This document shows, piece after piece, positions 38,712 through 47,416 of a stretch of 55,180 nt of DNA. Location of the stretch: positions 1 to 55,180 of the forward strand of contig CACOIM010000005.1 of assembly GCA_902627325.1 (NCBI GenBank). The letters run 5' to 3'. The stretch's first letter is position 1, and each line of letters begins with the position of its first letter. Made by a program: the position numbers and the translations under genes. The notes below the pieces were generated by a model. It was not told where the DNA came from, did not search any database, and was given only the letters and a program-made list of their open reading frames with translations. The DNA comes from an uncultured Prochlorococcus sp. GTDB taxonomy: Bacteria; Cyanobacteriota; Cyanobacteriia; PCC-6307; Cyanobiaceae.

Positions 38712-38797
38712 GGGAGTGTGGCGGAATTGGTAGACGCGCCGGACTTAAAATCCGTCGAGCGATTTAGCTCGTGAGGGTTCAAGTCCCTCCACTCCCA
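38712..38797 (+). tRNA. trnL: tRNA-Leu (UAA)
   Basis: An 86-base class II tRNA. The acceptor arm GGGAGTG pairs with CACTCCC plus discriminator A; the D arm is GGAATTGGTAGACGC; the anticodon loop is CTTAAAA with anticodon TAA; the long variable arm is CGAGCGATTTAGCTCG; the T arm is GGGTTCAAGTCCC. CCA is not encoded. No intron interrupts the anticodon loop, whereas many cyanobacteria carry a group I intron in this gene. Confidence 0.97.
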
Positions 38798-38873
38798 TGA
38801 TTTTTCAAGTTGAAGTACAATGTTAGAATTTAATAGTTATATTTGATGTATTATTTGTAAAATCTTTTTCTGC

Positions 38874-39107
38874 ATGGAAAATTTATTGAATAATCCTTTT
38901 TTAACTTTAGGAGCTTATGTTCTTATATTAACTATCTATTTAGCAGTTGTTCCTTTGTCACTGTTCTATTGGATGAATAATAGATGGAATGTTATGGGTA
39001 AATTTGAAAGATTAGGAATTTATGGTTTAGTCTTTCTTTTTTTTCCAGGACTAATTTTGTTTTCTCCTTTTTTAAATCTCAGATTAAATGGAGAGAATAA
39101 GGGGTAA
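38874..39107 (+). CDS. ndhL: NAD(P)H-quinone oxidoreductase subunit L
   Basis: 77 residues with two or three TM helices (about 10-30 and 45-68). NdhL is a cyanobacteria/plastid-specific subunit of the NDH-1 complex in thylakoids, serving cyclic electron flow and respiration. [17 protein letters not shown] and [16 protein letters not shown] are characteristic. Context fits: ndhL followed by a DUF3007 gene and trpA is a conserved order. ndhL ends 5 bases before the next start. Confidence 0.93.
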   Translation: MENLLNNPFLTLGAYVLILTIYLAVVPLSLFYWMNNRWNVMGKFERLGIYGLVFLFFPGLILFSPFLNLRLNGENKG

Positions 39108-39112
39108 ATTGT

Positions 39113-39430
39113 TTGACTAAGTTAAAAGTTTTACAGGTAGGACTGTTTTTCTCAATATTAGGTATTTTTAGTTATAAATTATTTCCTTTTTTTGGCTTGA
39201 GTACGATAAATTCAGGTTCTATTTCTAATTTAATATTGATAACAATTGTGCTTATTTGGGTATTTAGTTATTTATTGAGAGTTATAAATGGAAATATGAC
39301 TTTTATGGAACAAAGAAAACGTTACAGAGAAGTATACGAAAAGAAATTTGCTGAGAAATTAGAAAAGAAATTTGAATCACTTTCCGATGATGAACAAAAA
39401 AAATTGCTTGAAGAATTAGATGAAAAATAA
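39113..39430 (+). CDS. DUF3007 family membrane protein
   Basis: 105 residues, two TM helices (about 7-27 and 37-58), then NGNMTFMEQRKRYREVYEKKFAEKLEK and an acidic C-terminal helix (SLSDDEQKKLLEELDE). This matches the small cyanobacterial/plastid DUF3007 family that accompanies ndhL. Function is unknown; its place suggests a link to NDH-1 or thylakoid biogenesis. The start is TTG 39113, 5 bases after ndhL. Confidence 0.85.
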   Translation: MTKLKVLQVGLFFSILGIFSYKLFPFFGLSTINSGSISNLILITIVLIWVFSYLLRVINGNMTFMEQRKRYREVYEKKFAEKLEKKFESLSDDEQKKLLEELDEK

Positions 39431-39440
39431 CAAATTTTTT

Positions 39441-39494
39441 AATTAATAAACGTATACTTATTAATTTGTGCCATGATATTTACTAATACGTTTA
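39441..39494 (+). promoter_or_regulatory. trpA leader with two mutually exclusive inverted repeats
   Basis: Repeat A: AATTAATAA (39441-39449) with TTATTAATT (39458-39466). Repeat B: TAAACGTAT (39447-39455) with ATACGTTTA (39486-39494). The left arms overlap, so both cannot form at once, and the right arm of B ends just before the ATAAGGA-TTG start region of trpA. The shape suits an attenuator or translation switch, but AT-richness makes chance pairing possible. Confidence 0.35.
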
Positions 39495-39503
39495 CATAAG
39501 GAT

Positions 39504-40310
39504 TTGTCATTAATAAATCAAAAGTTTAATGAATTGAGAAAAAAAGGTAAATTTGCCTTAATGCCTTTTTTGATGGCTGGTGATCCTTCTTTAGATATTA
39601 CATATAATATCTTGCTAAAATTACAAGAAAAAGGGGCCGATTTTATTGAATTAGGTATCCCTTATAGTGACCCACTTGCAGATGGACCCATAATTCAATT
39701 ATCAGCTTCAAGAGCTCTAAAATCTGGCACTTCAATAGCACAAGTGCTTAAGTTGTTAAAAACTTTAAAAGGTAAATTAAATATACCCGTAATACTTTTT
39801 ACATACTTTAATCCTCTGCTAAGTTTTGGTTTTAAAAGATTCTGTGAAATCGCTTCAGATGTTGGTGCGGCAGGCATAATAATTCCAGATTTGCCTCTAG
39901 AAGAAACAACGCAATTTTCACAAATAGCTAATAATTTTAATCTGGATTTAATATTATTAATAGCTCCAACAACGCCATTAGAAAGAATGAAAATGATATC
40001 TAGCAGGACAAGAGGATTTACTTACCTTGTTAGCGTTACTGGCGTAACTGGTGAGAGGAATAATCTTGAAAATCGTGTTGAGAATCTTATAGGGAAATTA
40101 AAAGAAATAAGCTCAACTCCCATAGCAGTTGGATTTGGAATCTCAACTCCCGAGCATATTATCAAGGTTCGGAATTGGGGGGCTGATGGAGTAATAATTG
40201 GAAGCGCTTTTGTTAAAAGAATTTCTGAAAGTAAATATTCTCAAATAGTAAATGAATTAGGTGAGTTTTGCTCTGAGATGCGCTCAGCTGCGGATAAAAT
40301 TTTAGATTAA
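39504..40310 (+). CDS. trpA: Tryptophan synthase alpha chain
   Basis: 268 residues. Cleaves indole-3-glycerol phosphate to indole, passed to TrpB. Motifs: LMPFLMAGDPSLD, FIELGIPYSDPLADGPIIQLSASRAL (catalytic Glu and Asp), GIIIPDLPLEE, YLVSVTGVTGER and the phosphate site VGFGISTPEH, GADGVIIGSAFVKRI. The start is TTG 39504, preceded by ATAAGGA. trpB is not adjacent. It sits downstream of ndhL-DUF3007. Confidence 0.96.
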   Translation: MSLINQKFNELRKKGKFALMPFLMAGDPSLDITYNILLKLQEKGADFIELGIPYSDPLADGPIIQLSASRALKSGTSIAQVLKLLKTLKGKLNIPVILFTYFNPLLSFGFKRFCEIASDVGAAGIIIPDLPLEETTQFSQIANNFNLDLILLIAPTTPLERMKMISSRTRGFTYLVSVTGVTGERNNLENRVENLIGKLKEISSTPIAVGFGISTPEHIIKVRNWGADGVIIGSAFVKRISESKYSQIVNELGEFCSEMRSAADKILD

Positions 40311-40418
40311 TTAAATAATAAAACCCATAAAAATTAAAGATTAAAAAATTTTATTTTCTCGATACAGTAATATAAATTTTAAGTTGACTTTATTATATCT
40401 TTGAATATTAAATTTTAT

Positions 40419-40781
40419 TTAATCTTCTGATTCTCCTGCAGGTAATAGTCTTATTTGCTTTCTTCCAAGTTTAATTTCAAATTCATCCCCTGCTTTCAAA
40501 TCAAGCAAAGCTGTATAAGCTTTACCAATTAAAAGATTTCCATTACCTTGAACAGTTGCTACATAGCTTAATTTTCTTCCGCCTTTGCCAATTCCAGCAA
40601 CTCCAGAATCTCCAAGATTAACTCCTTTTGCTTCAAGCAGTGCCTCATAAAAAGCGGTGAAATTCAATCGCTCGCTACCATTCTTTTTTGTGGAAACATA
40701 ACCACAAGAGCGAACAAGATCTGACTTGCTAACGTCACCAAGCTCTTTAACTTTAGCAAGTAGATCACTACCAGTAAGCAT
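40419..40781 (-). CDS. Cyanobacterial AbrB-like transcription regulator (cyAbrB)
   Basis: 120 residues. MLTGSDLLAKVKELGDVSKSDLVRSCGYVS is the cyanobacteria-specific N-terminal region; the DNA-binding AbrB-like swapped-hairpin is in the C-terminal half (GNGNLLIGKAYTALLDLKAGDEFEIKLGRKQIRLLP). cyAbrBs are nucleoid-associated regulators acting on carbon and nitrogen metabolism, including CO2-uptake genes in Synechocystis, so a role on the carboxysome genes is conceivable but not shown. It is divergent from the YciI-like gene by 96 bases. Confidence 0.92.
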   Translation of the reverse strand: MLTGSDLLAKVKELGDVSKSDLVRSCGYVSTKKNGSERLNFTAFYEALLEAKGVNLGDSGVAGIGKGGRKLSYVATVQGNGNLLIGKAYTALLDLKAGDEFEIKLGRKQIRLLPAGESED

Positions 40782-40877
40782 AATAAGTAATAAAAAGATC
40801 TACTTAATTAACATAGCAATTAGTGTGTATTATATGCAATTATTAATTATGAATTTAATCAATTAGTTATCAAAATT

Positions 40878-41147
40878 ATGGAAAAATTTGTAGTATGGGG
40901 TCAATATTGTAAAGATGCAATTACTAAACGCGAACAATTTCGAAATGATCATTTGAATAGGCTTTTAAAATTAAAAGAACAAAACATTTTAATTACTTTA
41001 GGACCTACTAAATGTACAAGATATCTTTTTGGTATCTTTAATGCTAATAACGAAAAAGATGTAAGAGAATTATTAGAGAAAGATATATATTGGGAAAAAG
41101 GAATATGGATATCGCTTGAAGTTTATCCATGGATTCAAGCTTTATAA
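40878..41147 (+). CDS. YciI-like (YCII) family protein
   Basis: 89 residues, dimeric alpha/beta-barrel YCII fold. FVVWGQYCKDAITKREQFRNDHLNRLLKLKEQNILITLGP gives the characteristic His near residue 23 (RNDHLNRL), and the C-terminal VRELLEKDIYWEKGIWISLEVYPW is typical of YciI (DPF-like region, here DIYW). Proposed enzymatic roles are poorly defined. Downstream are about 170 AT-rich bases in which I see no gene. Confidence 0.85.
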   Translation: MEKFVVWGQYCKDAITKREQFRNDHLNRLLKLKEQNILITLGPTKCTRYLFGIFNANNEKDVRELLEKDIYWEKGIWISLEVYPWIQAL

Positions 41148-41318
41148 GCCATTTATTTATTCTCAATTAAGTTTATATTTATTAGTTAAGATTATTTACT
41201 AATTATTAATTTAGTAAATGTTTTTATAGGATTTCTTTTACTAAGATAAATAATCTAATTTGATAATTTTTAGAAGAATTGACTAAATTAATCTTTAATA
41301 AATTTTATAATTATGTAT

Positions 41319-41693
41319 CTAATTGATTTTATGATCCTTTTCCATTTGATCCATTAATTCATCTAAATCTAACTTGTAGTTAAAATTCAATTGATTATAT
41401 CCTTGTGTGTTTTCTTCTTCTGAATAAGAAGATTCTTCATTATTATTCTCTTTATTGTTATTATTATTTTTAGTACTTAACCAATTCTGCTCGATTTTTA
41501 TCAAGTTTTTTGCAATATTAATAATTCCTCCTTTATTATGTAAATCTCTAAGTTTTTTTATAATTTCAGATGTTCTGCTAGATTTAATTTTTAATTGTGC
41601 AGCTAAATCTTTTTGAGAATATCCATGGCATCTAAGCCAATCTTTTACGAATGCAATCAATTCTTTCTCTTCTTGTGAAGATAATTTATTCAT
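41319..41693 (-). CDS. HTH protein with Asn/Glu-rich tail
   Basis: 124 residues. Residues 1-50 form a helical HTH-like domain: FVKDWLRCHGYSQKDLAAQLKIKSSRTSEIIKKLRDL, with GYSQKDLAAQLKIKSSRTSEII as the turn and recognition helix. About residues 75-105 are low complexity (runs of N, then E and S), and the rest is charged. It is probably a DNA-binding protein, target unknown. It is the third gene of a sigma factor / DUF1232 / HTH series, starting 3 bases after the DUF1232 gene stop. Confidence 0.72.
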   Translation of the reverse strand: MNKLSSQEEKELIAFVKDWLRCHGYSQKDLAAQLKIKSSRTSEIIKKLRDLHNKGGIINIAKNLIKIEQNWLSTKNNNNNKENNNEESSYSEEENTQGYNQLNFNYKLDLDELMDQMEKDHKIN

Positions 41694-41696
41694 GAT

Positions 41697-42065
41697 TTAA
41701 AAAGGAAAAAGTTTGTTAAGTTTTTCCTCTGCTCTAATTTTAATTGCGGGAGTCATGTATTTACTCCAAATACTCAAGACAGCCGTTAAAGCTACAAAGT
41801 CATCGCTAAAGCCAACTACTGGCATAAAGTCGGGGAATAAGTCTAATGGCATTATTAGATACGCTAAGGCAGCCATCAAAGATATTCGAACATTCGTTGG
41901 GGTTAAGGGGTCTATAGCCATCTCTAATACCTCTAATGCTGGTTTAGCGATTGATCTACCAGCTTTAATTAGAATTTTGAGAATTATATTTGAATCTATA
42001 GTAGAACTTTCAATAACTTCAGCTTCATATATCTTTTGATTAGATTTATATGAATTGTTGCTCAT
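41697..42065 (-). CDS. DUF1232 (YkvA-like) membrane-associated protein
   Basis: 122 residues. AGRSIAKPALEVLEMAIDPLTPTNVRISLMAALAYLIMPLDLFPDFMPVVGFSDDFVAL carries the DUF1232 signature (Y-L-x-x-P-x-D-L-x-P-D-x-x-P-x-x-G-x-x-D-D). It has one or two amphipathic or TM helices. Function is unknown. It lies 28 bases after the sigma factor gene and 3 bases before the HTH gene, same strand, so probably one operon. Confidence 0.88.
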   Translation of the reverse strand: MSNNSYKSNQKIYEAEVIESSTIDSNIILKILIKAGRSIAKPALEVLEMAIDPLTPTNVRISLMAALAYLIMPLDLFPDFMPVVGFSDDFVALTAVLSIWSKYMTPAIKIRAEEKLNKLFPF

Positions 42066-42093
42066 TTTATAAAGAATATGCTAGCCACTTGTA

Positions 42094-43017
42094 TTAACTT
42101 AAACTATCAACTAGGCCATTTTGGATTCCTGCTTTTCTGAGCTTTCTCAATGCTCTTTGCACAACTTGCCTGCAATATTCTCGACTACAATTCATATGTC
42201 TTGCGACTTCTGCGAGAGTCCTCCATTCATTTGAACCATCTAATCCAAATCTGAGGCTAACAATCTTCCTTTCTTTTTCTGTTAAGTTGGCTTTATCCAA
42301 TAATTTCCAAGCAGAAGCTGTCCTTTCAGCTAACTCTGCTAATTCCATTGGAGGTGTTTGTTCGCTTGGCAATATATCGACCAATTCTGATGGGTCTGAT
42401 TTAGATTTGACTGTACCTTGAAGGCTTATAGTTATACTTCTAAGCTCGCATGATAATAATTCATCGACTTCCTCTTTAGTGATTTTCATCTCTTCTGCTA
42501 AATCTAAACTTGTAGGAGGTATACCCTTACTTTGCATTAACTTAGATTTAGCGGATCTTAATTTTGTTAATTTCTCATTTATGTTAACTGGAATTCTAAT
42601 AGTTCTGCTTTGTGTTGATAAGGCTCTATTTAATCCTTGTCTAATCCACCAGTAAGCATAAGTTGAGAATCTATGCCCTCTTGATGGGTCATATTTCTCA
42701 ACTGCCCTTGTTAAACCAAGAGTACCCTCTTGTATTAAATCCAACAATTCAAGCCCTTTCCCTTGATAACGTTTAGCAAGATTTACAACAAGTCTTAAAT
42801 TAGCTGTGATCATCGCATTTTTTGCTTTTTCACCAATCCTTATAGTCTTCTTCTCACCTTCAGAATATTCACATGCAGGTCCTTTCCCTCCAGCAGACTG
42901 ACATCTATTTATTAAAACAACCATCTCTTGAACTTTTCTTCCCATAGTGAGTTCTTTCTCTGGGGTCAAAAGTTGATGGCGTCCAATTTCACCTAGAAAA
43001 TCGCTTAGTGAACTCAA
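42094..43017 (-). CDS. RNA polymerase sigma factor, sigma-70 group 2 (RpoD-like)
   Basis: 307 residues. It lacks region 1.1. Region 1.2 (LSDFLGEIGRHQLLTPEKEL), 2.x (NLRLVVNLAKRYQGKGLELLDLIQEGTLGLTRAVEKYDPSRGHRFSTYAYWWIRQ), 3 and 4.2 (WRTLAEVARHMNCSREYCRQVVQRALRKLRKA) are intact. There is a short variable insert, SAGGKGPACEYSEGEKK, between 1.2 and 2. Cyanobacterial group 2 factors govern responses to light, stress and nutrients. Upstream (minus) lies an AT tandem repeat and a TATTAT at 43067-43062 as a possible -10. DUF1232 and HTH genes follow. Confidence 0.93.
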   Translation of the reverse strand: MSSLSDFLGEIGRHQLLTPEKELTMGRKVQEMVVLINRCQSAGGKGPACEYSEGEKKTIRIGEKAKNAMITANLRLVVNLAKRYQGKGLELLDLIQEGTLGLTRAVEKYDPSRGHRFSTYAYWWIRQGLNRALSTQSRTIRIPVNINEKLTKLRSAKSKLMQSKGIPPTSLDLAEEMKITKEEVDELLSCELRSITISLQGTVKSKSDPSELVDILPSEQTPPMELAELAERTASAWKLLDKANLTEKERKIVSLRFGLDGSNEWRTLAEVARHMNCSREYCRQVVQRALRKLRKAGIQNGLVDSLS

Positions 43018-43061
43018 GATTTATACCTTAAAGTTATTTCTTTTAACTTAAGCTCAAATCG

Positions 43062-43067
43062 ATAATA
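43062..43067 (-). promoter_or_regulatory. Possible -10 of the sigma factor gene
   Basis: On the minus strand TATTAT stands about 45 bases before the sigma gene start, just downstream of the AT-only tandem repeat. No clear -35 is seen. Confidence 0.3.
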
Positions 43068-43080
43068 TGCTACACATGTA

Positions 43081-43113
43081 ATAATTAATTAATAATTAAT
43101 TAATAAATTATTA
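43081..43113. repeat. Three tandem 11-base AT-only units
   Basis: ATAATTAATTA is repeated exactly at 43081-43091 and 43092-43102, then imperfectly (ATAAATTATTA) at 43103-43113. It lies in the 132-base gap between hisIE and the sigma factor gene, immediately upstream of the latter. Confidence 0.6.
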
Positions 43114-43149
43114 TTTAAACAATTTCCTTATTTAAATTTCCATAATCTT

Positions 43150-43809
43150 TTATTTTCGTCTAGATTCTAAGACTTCAAGAACATCCCTCCAATCAACACC
43201 CCTGTGAAGGAGAGCTACTTGAAGGTGATAAATAATATCAGCAGCCTCATTAGAAATTTCGTTCTTGTCATTTTTCATGCATGCCATTACAAATTCAGTT
43301 GTTTCTTCTCCAATTTTCTTCAGTATTGTATTGCTACCTTTTGTTAACAATTGATTTGTATAACTATTCTCTTTTGAAGATAATGATCTCTCTTTAAGGG
43401 TATTAAATAATTCTGAGCATACATTAGACAATGGTAAAGATTTTTTTTGCTTTTCAAACCCTTCTGAAGTCTTAGTGATTTGATTAAAGAAACAACTTCT
43501 TTCACCTGTATGACAGGCACCTTCTCCATGTTGTTCTATATAAATAATTAAGGAGTCGCTATCGCAATCAAATCTAATTTCTTTTAGTAATTGCGTATTC
43601 CCACTTGTTGCTCCTTTTCTCCATAGCTCAGATCTTGATCTACTCCAATAATGAACTTGATTAGTTTCAATAGTTTTTTTAAGCGACTCTTTATTCATCC
43701 ATGCAAGCATTAGAATTGTTCCGTCTAACCAATCTTGTGCAATGGCTGTAATTAACCCATCTTTATCAAATTTAAGATCATTTAAAGCGAAATTTTTTGT
43801 ATAAGTCAT
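43150..43809 (-). CDS. hisI: Bifunctional phosphoribosyl-AMP cyclohydrolase / phosphoribosyl-ATP pyrophosphatase
   Basis: 219 residues, a HisI-HisE fusion doing steps 2 and 3 of histidine synthesis. The N-terminal HisI domain (~1-115) has [34 protein letters not shown] and zinc/Mg ligands in [31 protein letters not shown]. The C-terminal HisE domain (~130-219) has [33 protein letters not shown] and [16 protein letters not shown]. It is divergent from the QueD-like gene with 63 bases between the two start codons. Often called hisIE. Confidence 0.96.
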   Translation of the reverse strand: MTYTKNFALNDLKFDKDGLITAIAQDWLDGTILMLAWMNKESLKKTIETNQVHYWSRSRSELWRKGATSGNTQLLKEIRFDCDSDSLIIYIEQHGEGACHTGERSCFFNQITKTSEGFEKQKKSLPLSNVCSELFNTLKERSLSSKENSYTNQLLTKGSNTILKKIGEETTEFVMACMKNDKNEISNEAADIIYHLQVALLHRGVDWRDVLEVLESRRK

Positions 43810-43872
43810 TATGTTTAAATTGTTTAAGTCTTGACTATTTTGTCCTAATTAATTTCATCTAATTATAAAGTA

Positions 43873-44346
43873 ATGTCTATTCATTCCTCAAAATTTTCTT
43901 GCAGTAAAAGTTATCATAACTTTCCATGTTCTCATCGACAGTGGCAACATTCGGGACATTGCAAATTTGTACATGGATATTCGAGATCATTCACCTTCTG
44001 GTTTGTCGCAAAAAACTTAGATATTAATGGTTTTGTTGTAGACTTCTCAAGTTTAAAACCTCTTGAAAAGAAATTAAAAGACCAATTTGATCATACTTTT
44101 TTAATAAATAAAGATGATCCTTTATTAGCACACTGGCAGAAACTTAATGAATTAAAGGCATTAGACTTAAGAATAATGGATAACGTAGGAATGGAGTTCT
44201 CTTCTCAAATGATTTGGCATTGGGCTAATGATTATTTGAAAACTAAAGATAATGGGAGAACTTGTTGCTATAAAGCAGAGTCAAGGGAAAATGAATTTAA
44301 TAATGCTTGCTTTGAGAGCGTGCCAAGTTGGTATGTTGCCAATTAA
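43873..44346 (+). CDS. QueD / 6-pyruvoyl-tetrahydropterin synthase family protein with altered zinc motif
   Basis: 157 residues of the T-fold QueD/PTPS family, which acts on dihydroneopterin triphosphate in queuosine or pterin synthesis. The first His (KSYHNFP), the Cys-x-x-x-His pair (CKFVHG), a C-terminal DH pair (KDQFDHTFL) and the terminal Glu (AESREN) are visible. The usual HGH zinc motif reads HGY (residues 34-36), so one zinc ligand is replaced by Tyr. Extra His residues (SHRQWQHSGHC) lie just before and could substitute. Function is therefore uncertain. Confidence 0.82.
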   Translation: MSIHSSKFSCSKSYHNFPCSHRQWQHSGHCKFVHGYSRSFTFWFVAKNLDINGFVVDFSSLKPLEKKLKDQFDHTFLINKDDPLLAHWQKLNELKALDLRIMDNVGMEFSSQMIWHWANDYLKTKDNGRTCCYKAESRENEFNNACFESVPSWYVAN

Positions 44347-44360
44347 ATAATTAAGTCTGA

Positions 44361-46943
44361 TTAATCTATAATGAGATTATTTTCTTCTACATAGATTTTT
44401 ATAAGATTATTTTTCAAATATTGATTTTGTAAAATATTATTTGCAATTTTTGTTTCAATTTCTTTTTTTATTATCCTTTTTAGAGGTCTTGCACCATATA
44501 TGTGGTCAAAACTTCTATCAACGAGAATATTTATAGCATCATTGGTTATTTCTAATTTTAAATTTTTTTTATTGAGTCTTTTTTCTAAATCTTTGAATTC
44601 AATTTTTGCGATTTTAGCCAATTCTTCTTTGTTAAGATTATTAAAAATCACAATCTCATCTAATCTATTTAAAAATTCAGGTTTAAAAAATTTCCTAAGT
44701 TCTCCATCAATTACTTTTTTAATTTCATGTTGGTTTTCATTCCTTATTGATAAATCATTTATAGATTGACTTCCGAGATTGCTGGTAAGAACAATAATTG
44801 AGTTTTTAAAACTAACTGTTCTACCTTGGCCATCCGTAATAATTCCATCATCAAGAACTTGTAAAAGTATATCTAGAATGTCTTTATGAGCTTTTTCAAT
44901 TTCATCAAGAAGGATTAATGAGTAGGGGTTTTTCAGTACCGCCTCCGTTAATTGTCCTCCAGATTCAAAACCTAGATATCCTGGGGGTGCGCCTATTATT
45001 TTACTTACTGAATGTTTTTCCATATATTCAGACATATCTATTCTGATAATTGAAGATGATGAATCAAAAATTGTATTAGCCGTAACTTTACTTAACTCAG
45101 TTTTTCCAACTCCAGTAGGACCTAAAAAAAGAAAACTTGCTATTGGTTTATTTGGATCGTTAAGACCTGTTCTTGATCTTTTAATAGAATCTGCAACAGA
45201 ATTAATAGCTTTTTCTTGGCCGATTATTTTTTCTTTAAGACTGATTTCAAGTTTTAAGAGTTTTTCTTTTTCGGATTGATTTAAATCGTTAACCGGTATT
45301 GAAGTCCATTTAGATACCACTTCGGCGATATCACAAAAATTCACTTCTTGCCTCAAAAGACTTTTATTGCCATTTTTATAATCATTTTCTAAATCTTTAC
45401 TCTTAATAGTTAGTTTATTTTGTAATTCATTTAAAGTTCCAAACTCTAATTCTGCCGCTTTATTAAGATCAAAACTTCTTTTGGCTTGTTCAATTTGTAA
45501 TTGAGTTGATTCAATTTCTTCTTTTATATTGCTAATTTCATCGATATCTGCCCTCTCTTTTTTCCATTGAAGATTCAATTCATTTTGTTTTCCTTTTAGA
45601 CTTTTTAACTCATTAGTAATTTTAGTTAACCTTTCCAATGATGAAAAATCTGTTTCTCTTTTCAAAGATAAATTTTCCATTTCCAGCTTTAAAACTTTCC
45701 TATCAATTTCATCGATTTCCTCAGGCTTAGAAGTTATAACCATATTTAATCTTGAAGCTGCTTCATCAATTAAATCAATTGCTTTATCAGGTAAGAAGCG
45801 GTCATTAATATATCTTTCACTTAGGTTTGCAGCGGCCACTAAAGCATTGTCTGATATCCTTACACCATGATGTACCTCATATTTTTCTCTAAGCCCTCTC
45901 AAAATAGAAATAGTATCATCAACAGAAGGAGCTTTAATTTTAATTTTCTGAAATCTTCTTTCTAATGCAGGATCTTTTTCAATATTTTGTTTGTGTTCAG
46001 TAATTGTTGTAGCTCCTATACACCTTAATTCACCTCTTGCAAGCATTGGCTTTAAGAGATTGCTGGCATCCATAGATCCACCACTTGCTCCAGCTCCAAC
46101 AACTGTATGAATTTCATCAATAAATAAAATTATTTTACCTGCAGAATCTTTGACACTTTTTAAAACATCTTTTAACCTTTCTTCAAATTCTCCTCTGTAT
46201 TTTGCGCCTGCTAGTAGAGAGCCCATATCTAAAGAGATTAATTGACGATTATGCAACAAGGAAGGGACATCACCATTAATAATTCTTTGAGCTAGCCCCT
46301 CTACGATTGCAGTTTTCCCTACTCCAGGGTCGCCTATTAAAACAGGATTATTTTTTGTCCTTCGGCTAAGAATCTGTATTGTTCTTCTAATTTCTTCATC
46401 TCTACCAATAACCGGATCTAGGACTCCATCTCTCGCGGATTTTGTAAGATCAACTCCAAACTTTTCCAATGAATCATTGTTTTGATCTAATTTTGGCTCG
46501 ATTGGGTTATCTTTATTCATCTTTTGAAGGAAATCGAGAAATTCTGGAACAGTTTTTTTGTTTAAAATTAAATGTCCAATACTTTTATCATAAATTAATC
46601 CCAGTAGGATGTGCTCTGTTGATATTACTACTCTTCTAGAATTAACTTTAATTTCATCTGCCTTTAGAAAAACTTTATGAAGGGTATCACCTATAAAAAG
46701 AGTATCTTGTTTGTCTTTCATTTTACCCTTATTTTTTATTTTCTTCAAAACAATTCCTTCTATAACTTTGAAGTTTAATTCGTTTAGCTCAAGTATCTTT
46801 TTTACAGATTTATCATTATGAAGGATTGATAAAAATATATGTTCAGAATCAATATTTTGATGAGAAAATTGATAAGCAATTTTTTTTGCATAAAGAAAAT
46901 AGTTCCAAGCAGTTTTAGAAAATGCACTTGGAACTATATTCAT
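44361..46943 (-). CDS. clpB2: ClpB-type AAA+ disaggregase (second ClpB)
   Basis: 860 residues with the full ClpB order: N-domain (~1-145), AAA-1 with Walker [14 protein letters not shown] and pore loop [13 protein letters not shown], a coiled-coil middle domain (~400-510), and AAA-2 with [12 protein letters not shown], pore loop [13 protein letters not shown] and LDEIEKAH. It lacks a ClpP-binding IGF loop, as expected. It resembles the second ClpB (ClpB2) of picocyanobacteria rather than the canonical heat-shock ClpB1; that distinction rests on divergence of the N-domain and is not proven. Both ATPase sites look active. Confidence 0.92.
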   Translation of the reverse strand: MNIVPSAFSKTAWNYFLYAKKIAYQFSHQNIDSEHIFLSILHNDKSVKKILELNELNFKVIEGIVLKKIKNKGKMKDKQDTLFIGDTLHKVFLKADEIKVNSRRVVISTEHILLGLIYDKSIGHLILNKKTVPEFLDFLQKMNKDNPIEPKLDQNNDSLEKFGVDLTKSARDGVLDPVIGRDEEIRRTIQILSRRTKNNPVLIGDPGVGKTAIVEGLAQRIINGDVPSLLHNRQLISLDMGSLLAGAKYRGEFEERLKDVLKSVKDSAGKIILFIDEIHTVVGAGASGGSMDASNLLKPMLARGELRCIGATTITEHKQNIEKDPALERRFQKIKIKAPSVDDTISILRGLREKYEVHHGVRISDNALVAAANLSERYINDRFLPDKAIDLIDEAASRLNMVITSKPEEIDEIDRKVLKLEMENLSLKRETDFSSLERLTKITNELKSLKGKQNELNLQWKKERADIDEISNIKEEIESTQLQIEQAKRSFDLNKAAELEFGTLNELQNKLTIKSKDLENDYKNGNKSLLRQEVNFCDIAEVVSKWTSIPVNDLNQSEKEKLLKLEISLKEKIIGQEKAINSVADSIKRSRTGLNDPNKPIASFLFLGPTGVGKTELSKVTANTIFDSSSSIIRIDMSEYMEKHSVSKIIGAPPGYLGFESGGQLTEAVLKNPYSLILLDEIEKAHKDILDILLQVLDDGIITDGQGRTVSFKNSIIVLTSNLGSQSINDLSIRNENQHEIKKVIDGELRKFFKPEFLNRLDEIVIFNNLNKEELAKIAKIEFKDLEKRLNKKNLKLEITNDAINILVDRSFDHIYGARPLKRIIKKEIETKIANNILQNQYLKNNLIKIYVEENNLIID

Positions 46944-46990
46944 TTGAATTTTAAGCTTATGATTATTAAATTATTTCATAAAACTTAAGT

Positions 46991-47006
46991 AATTTTTTAA
47001 AAAATT
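46991..47006. other. AT-only perfect palindrome downstream of petE
   Basis: AATTTTTTAAAAAATT is a perfect 16-base palindrome directly after the petE stop (petE reads on minus). It may act as a weak transcript end between petE and clpB2, but an all-A/T stem is a poor terminator. Confidence 0.3.
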
Positions 47007-47357
47007 TTATTCGACAATTACTTTTCCAACCATTCCTGCACCTCTATGAGGTTCACAATAGAATTCATAGGTACCTGCACTGTCAAAAGTCGTCTCCCAA
47101 GATTCTCCAGGAGCAAAAGCTAAGTCAGCATGACTTAACTCTTCATGTCCATCAAAAACTGCATTATGTGGTGCGAGTTTATTATTAACGAATTTAACTG
47201 AATCGCCTGCACTTATGTTAACAGTGCTTGGTTCAAAAGCTAACATGCCGGCATCTGTTCCAAGCTTTACTTCAACAGTTGCAGCTGATACTGAGGAGAT
47301 TCCTAAACCTAAGGAAAGAACTATTGCAAAAAATCCTGCAAAAAATGAACGTAACAT
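47007..47357 (-). CDS. petE: Plastocyanin
   Basis: 116 residues. A signal peptide ([24 protein letters not shown]) directs export to the thylakoid lumen; mature protein of about 92 residues begins at ATVEVKLG. Copper ligands are all visible: His in [10 protein letters not shown], then Cys, His and Met in [19 protein letters not shown]. It carries electrons from cytochrome b6f to photosystem I. It appears monocistronic, flanked by clpB2 and the epimerase-like gene on the same strand. Confidence 0.97.
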   Translation of the reverse strand: MLRSFFAGFFAIVLSLGLGISSVSAATVEVKLGTDAGMLAFEPSTVNISAGDSVKFVNNKLAPHNAVFDGHEELSHADLAFAPGESWETTFDSAGTYEFYCEPHRGAGMVGKVIVE

Positions 47358-47416
47358 AATTTAAAATTTCTTTTTAATATATCTTACAAGATTTTAGTGA
47401 CCAACCCGTGAGAATT

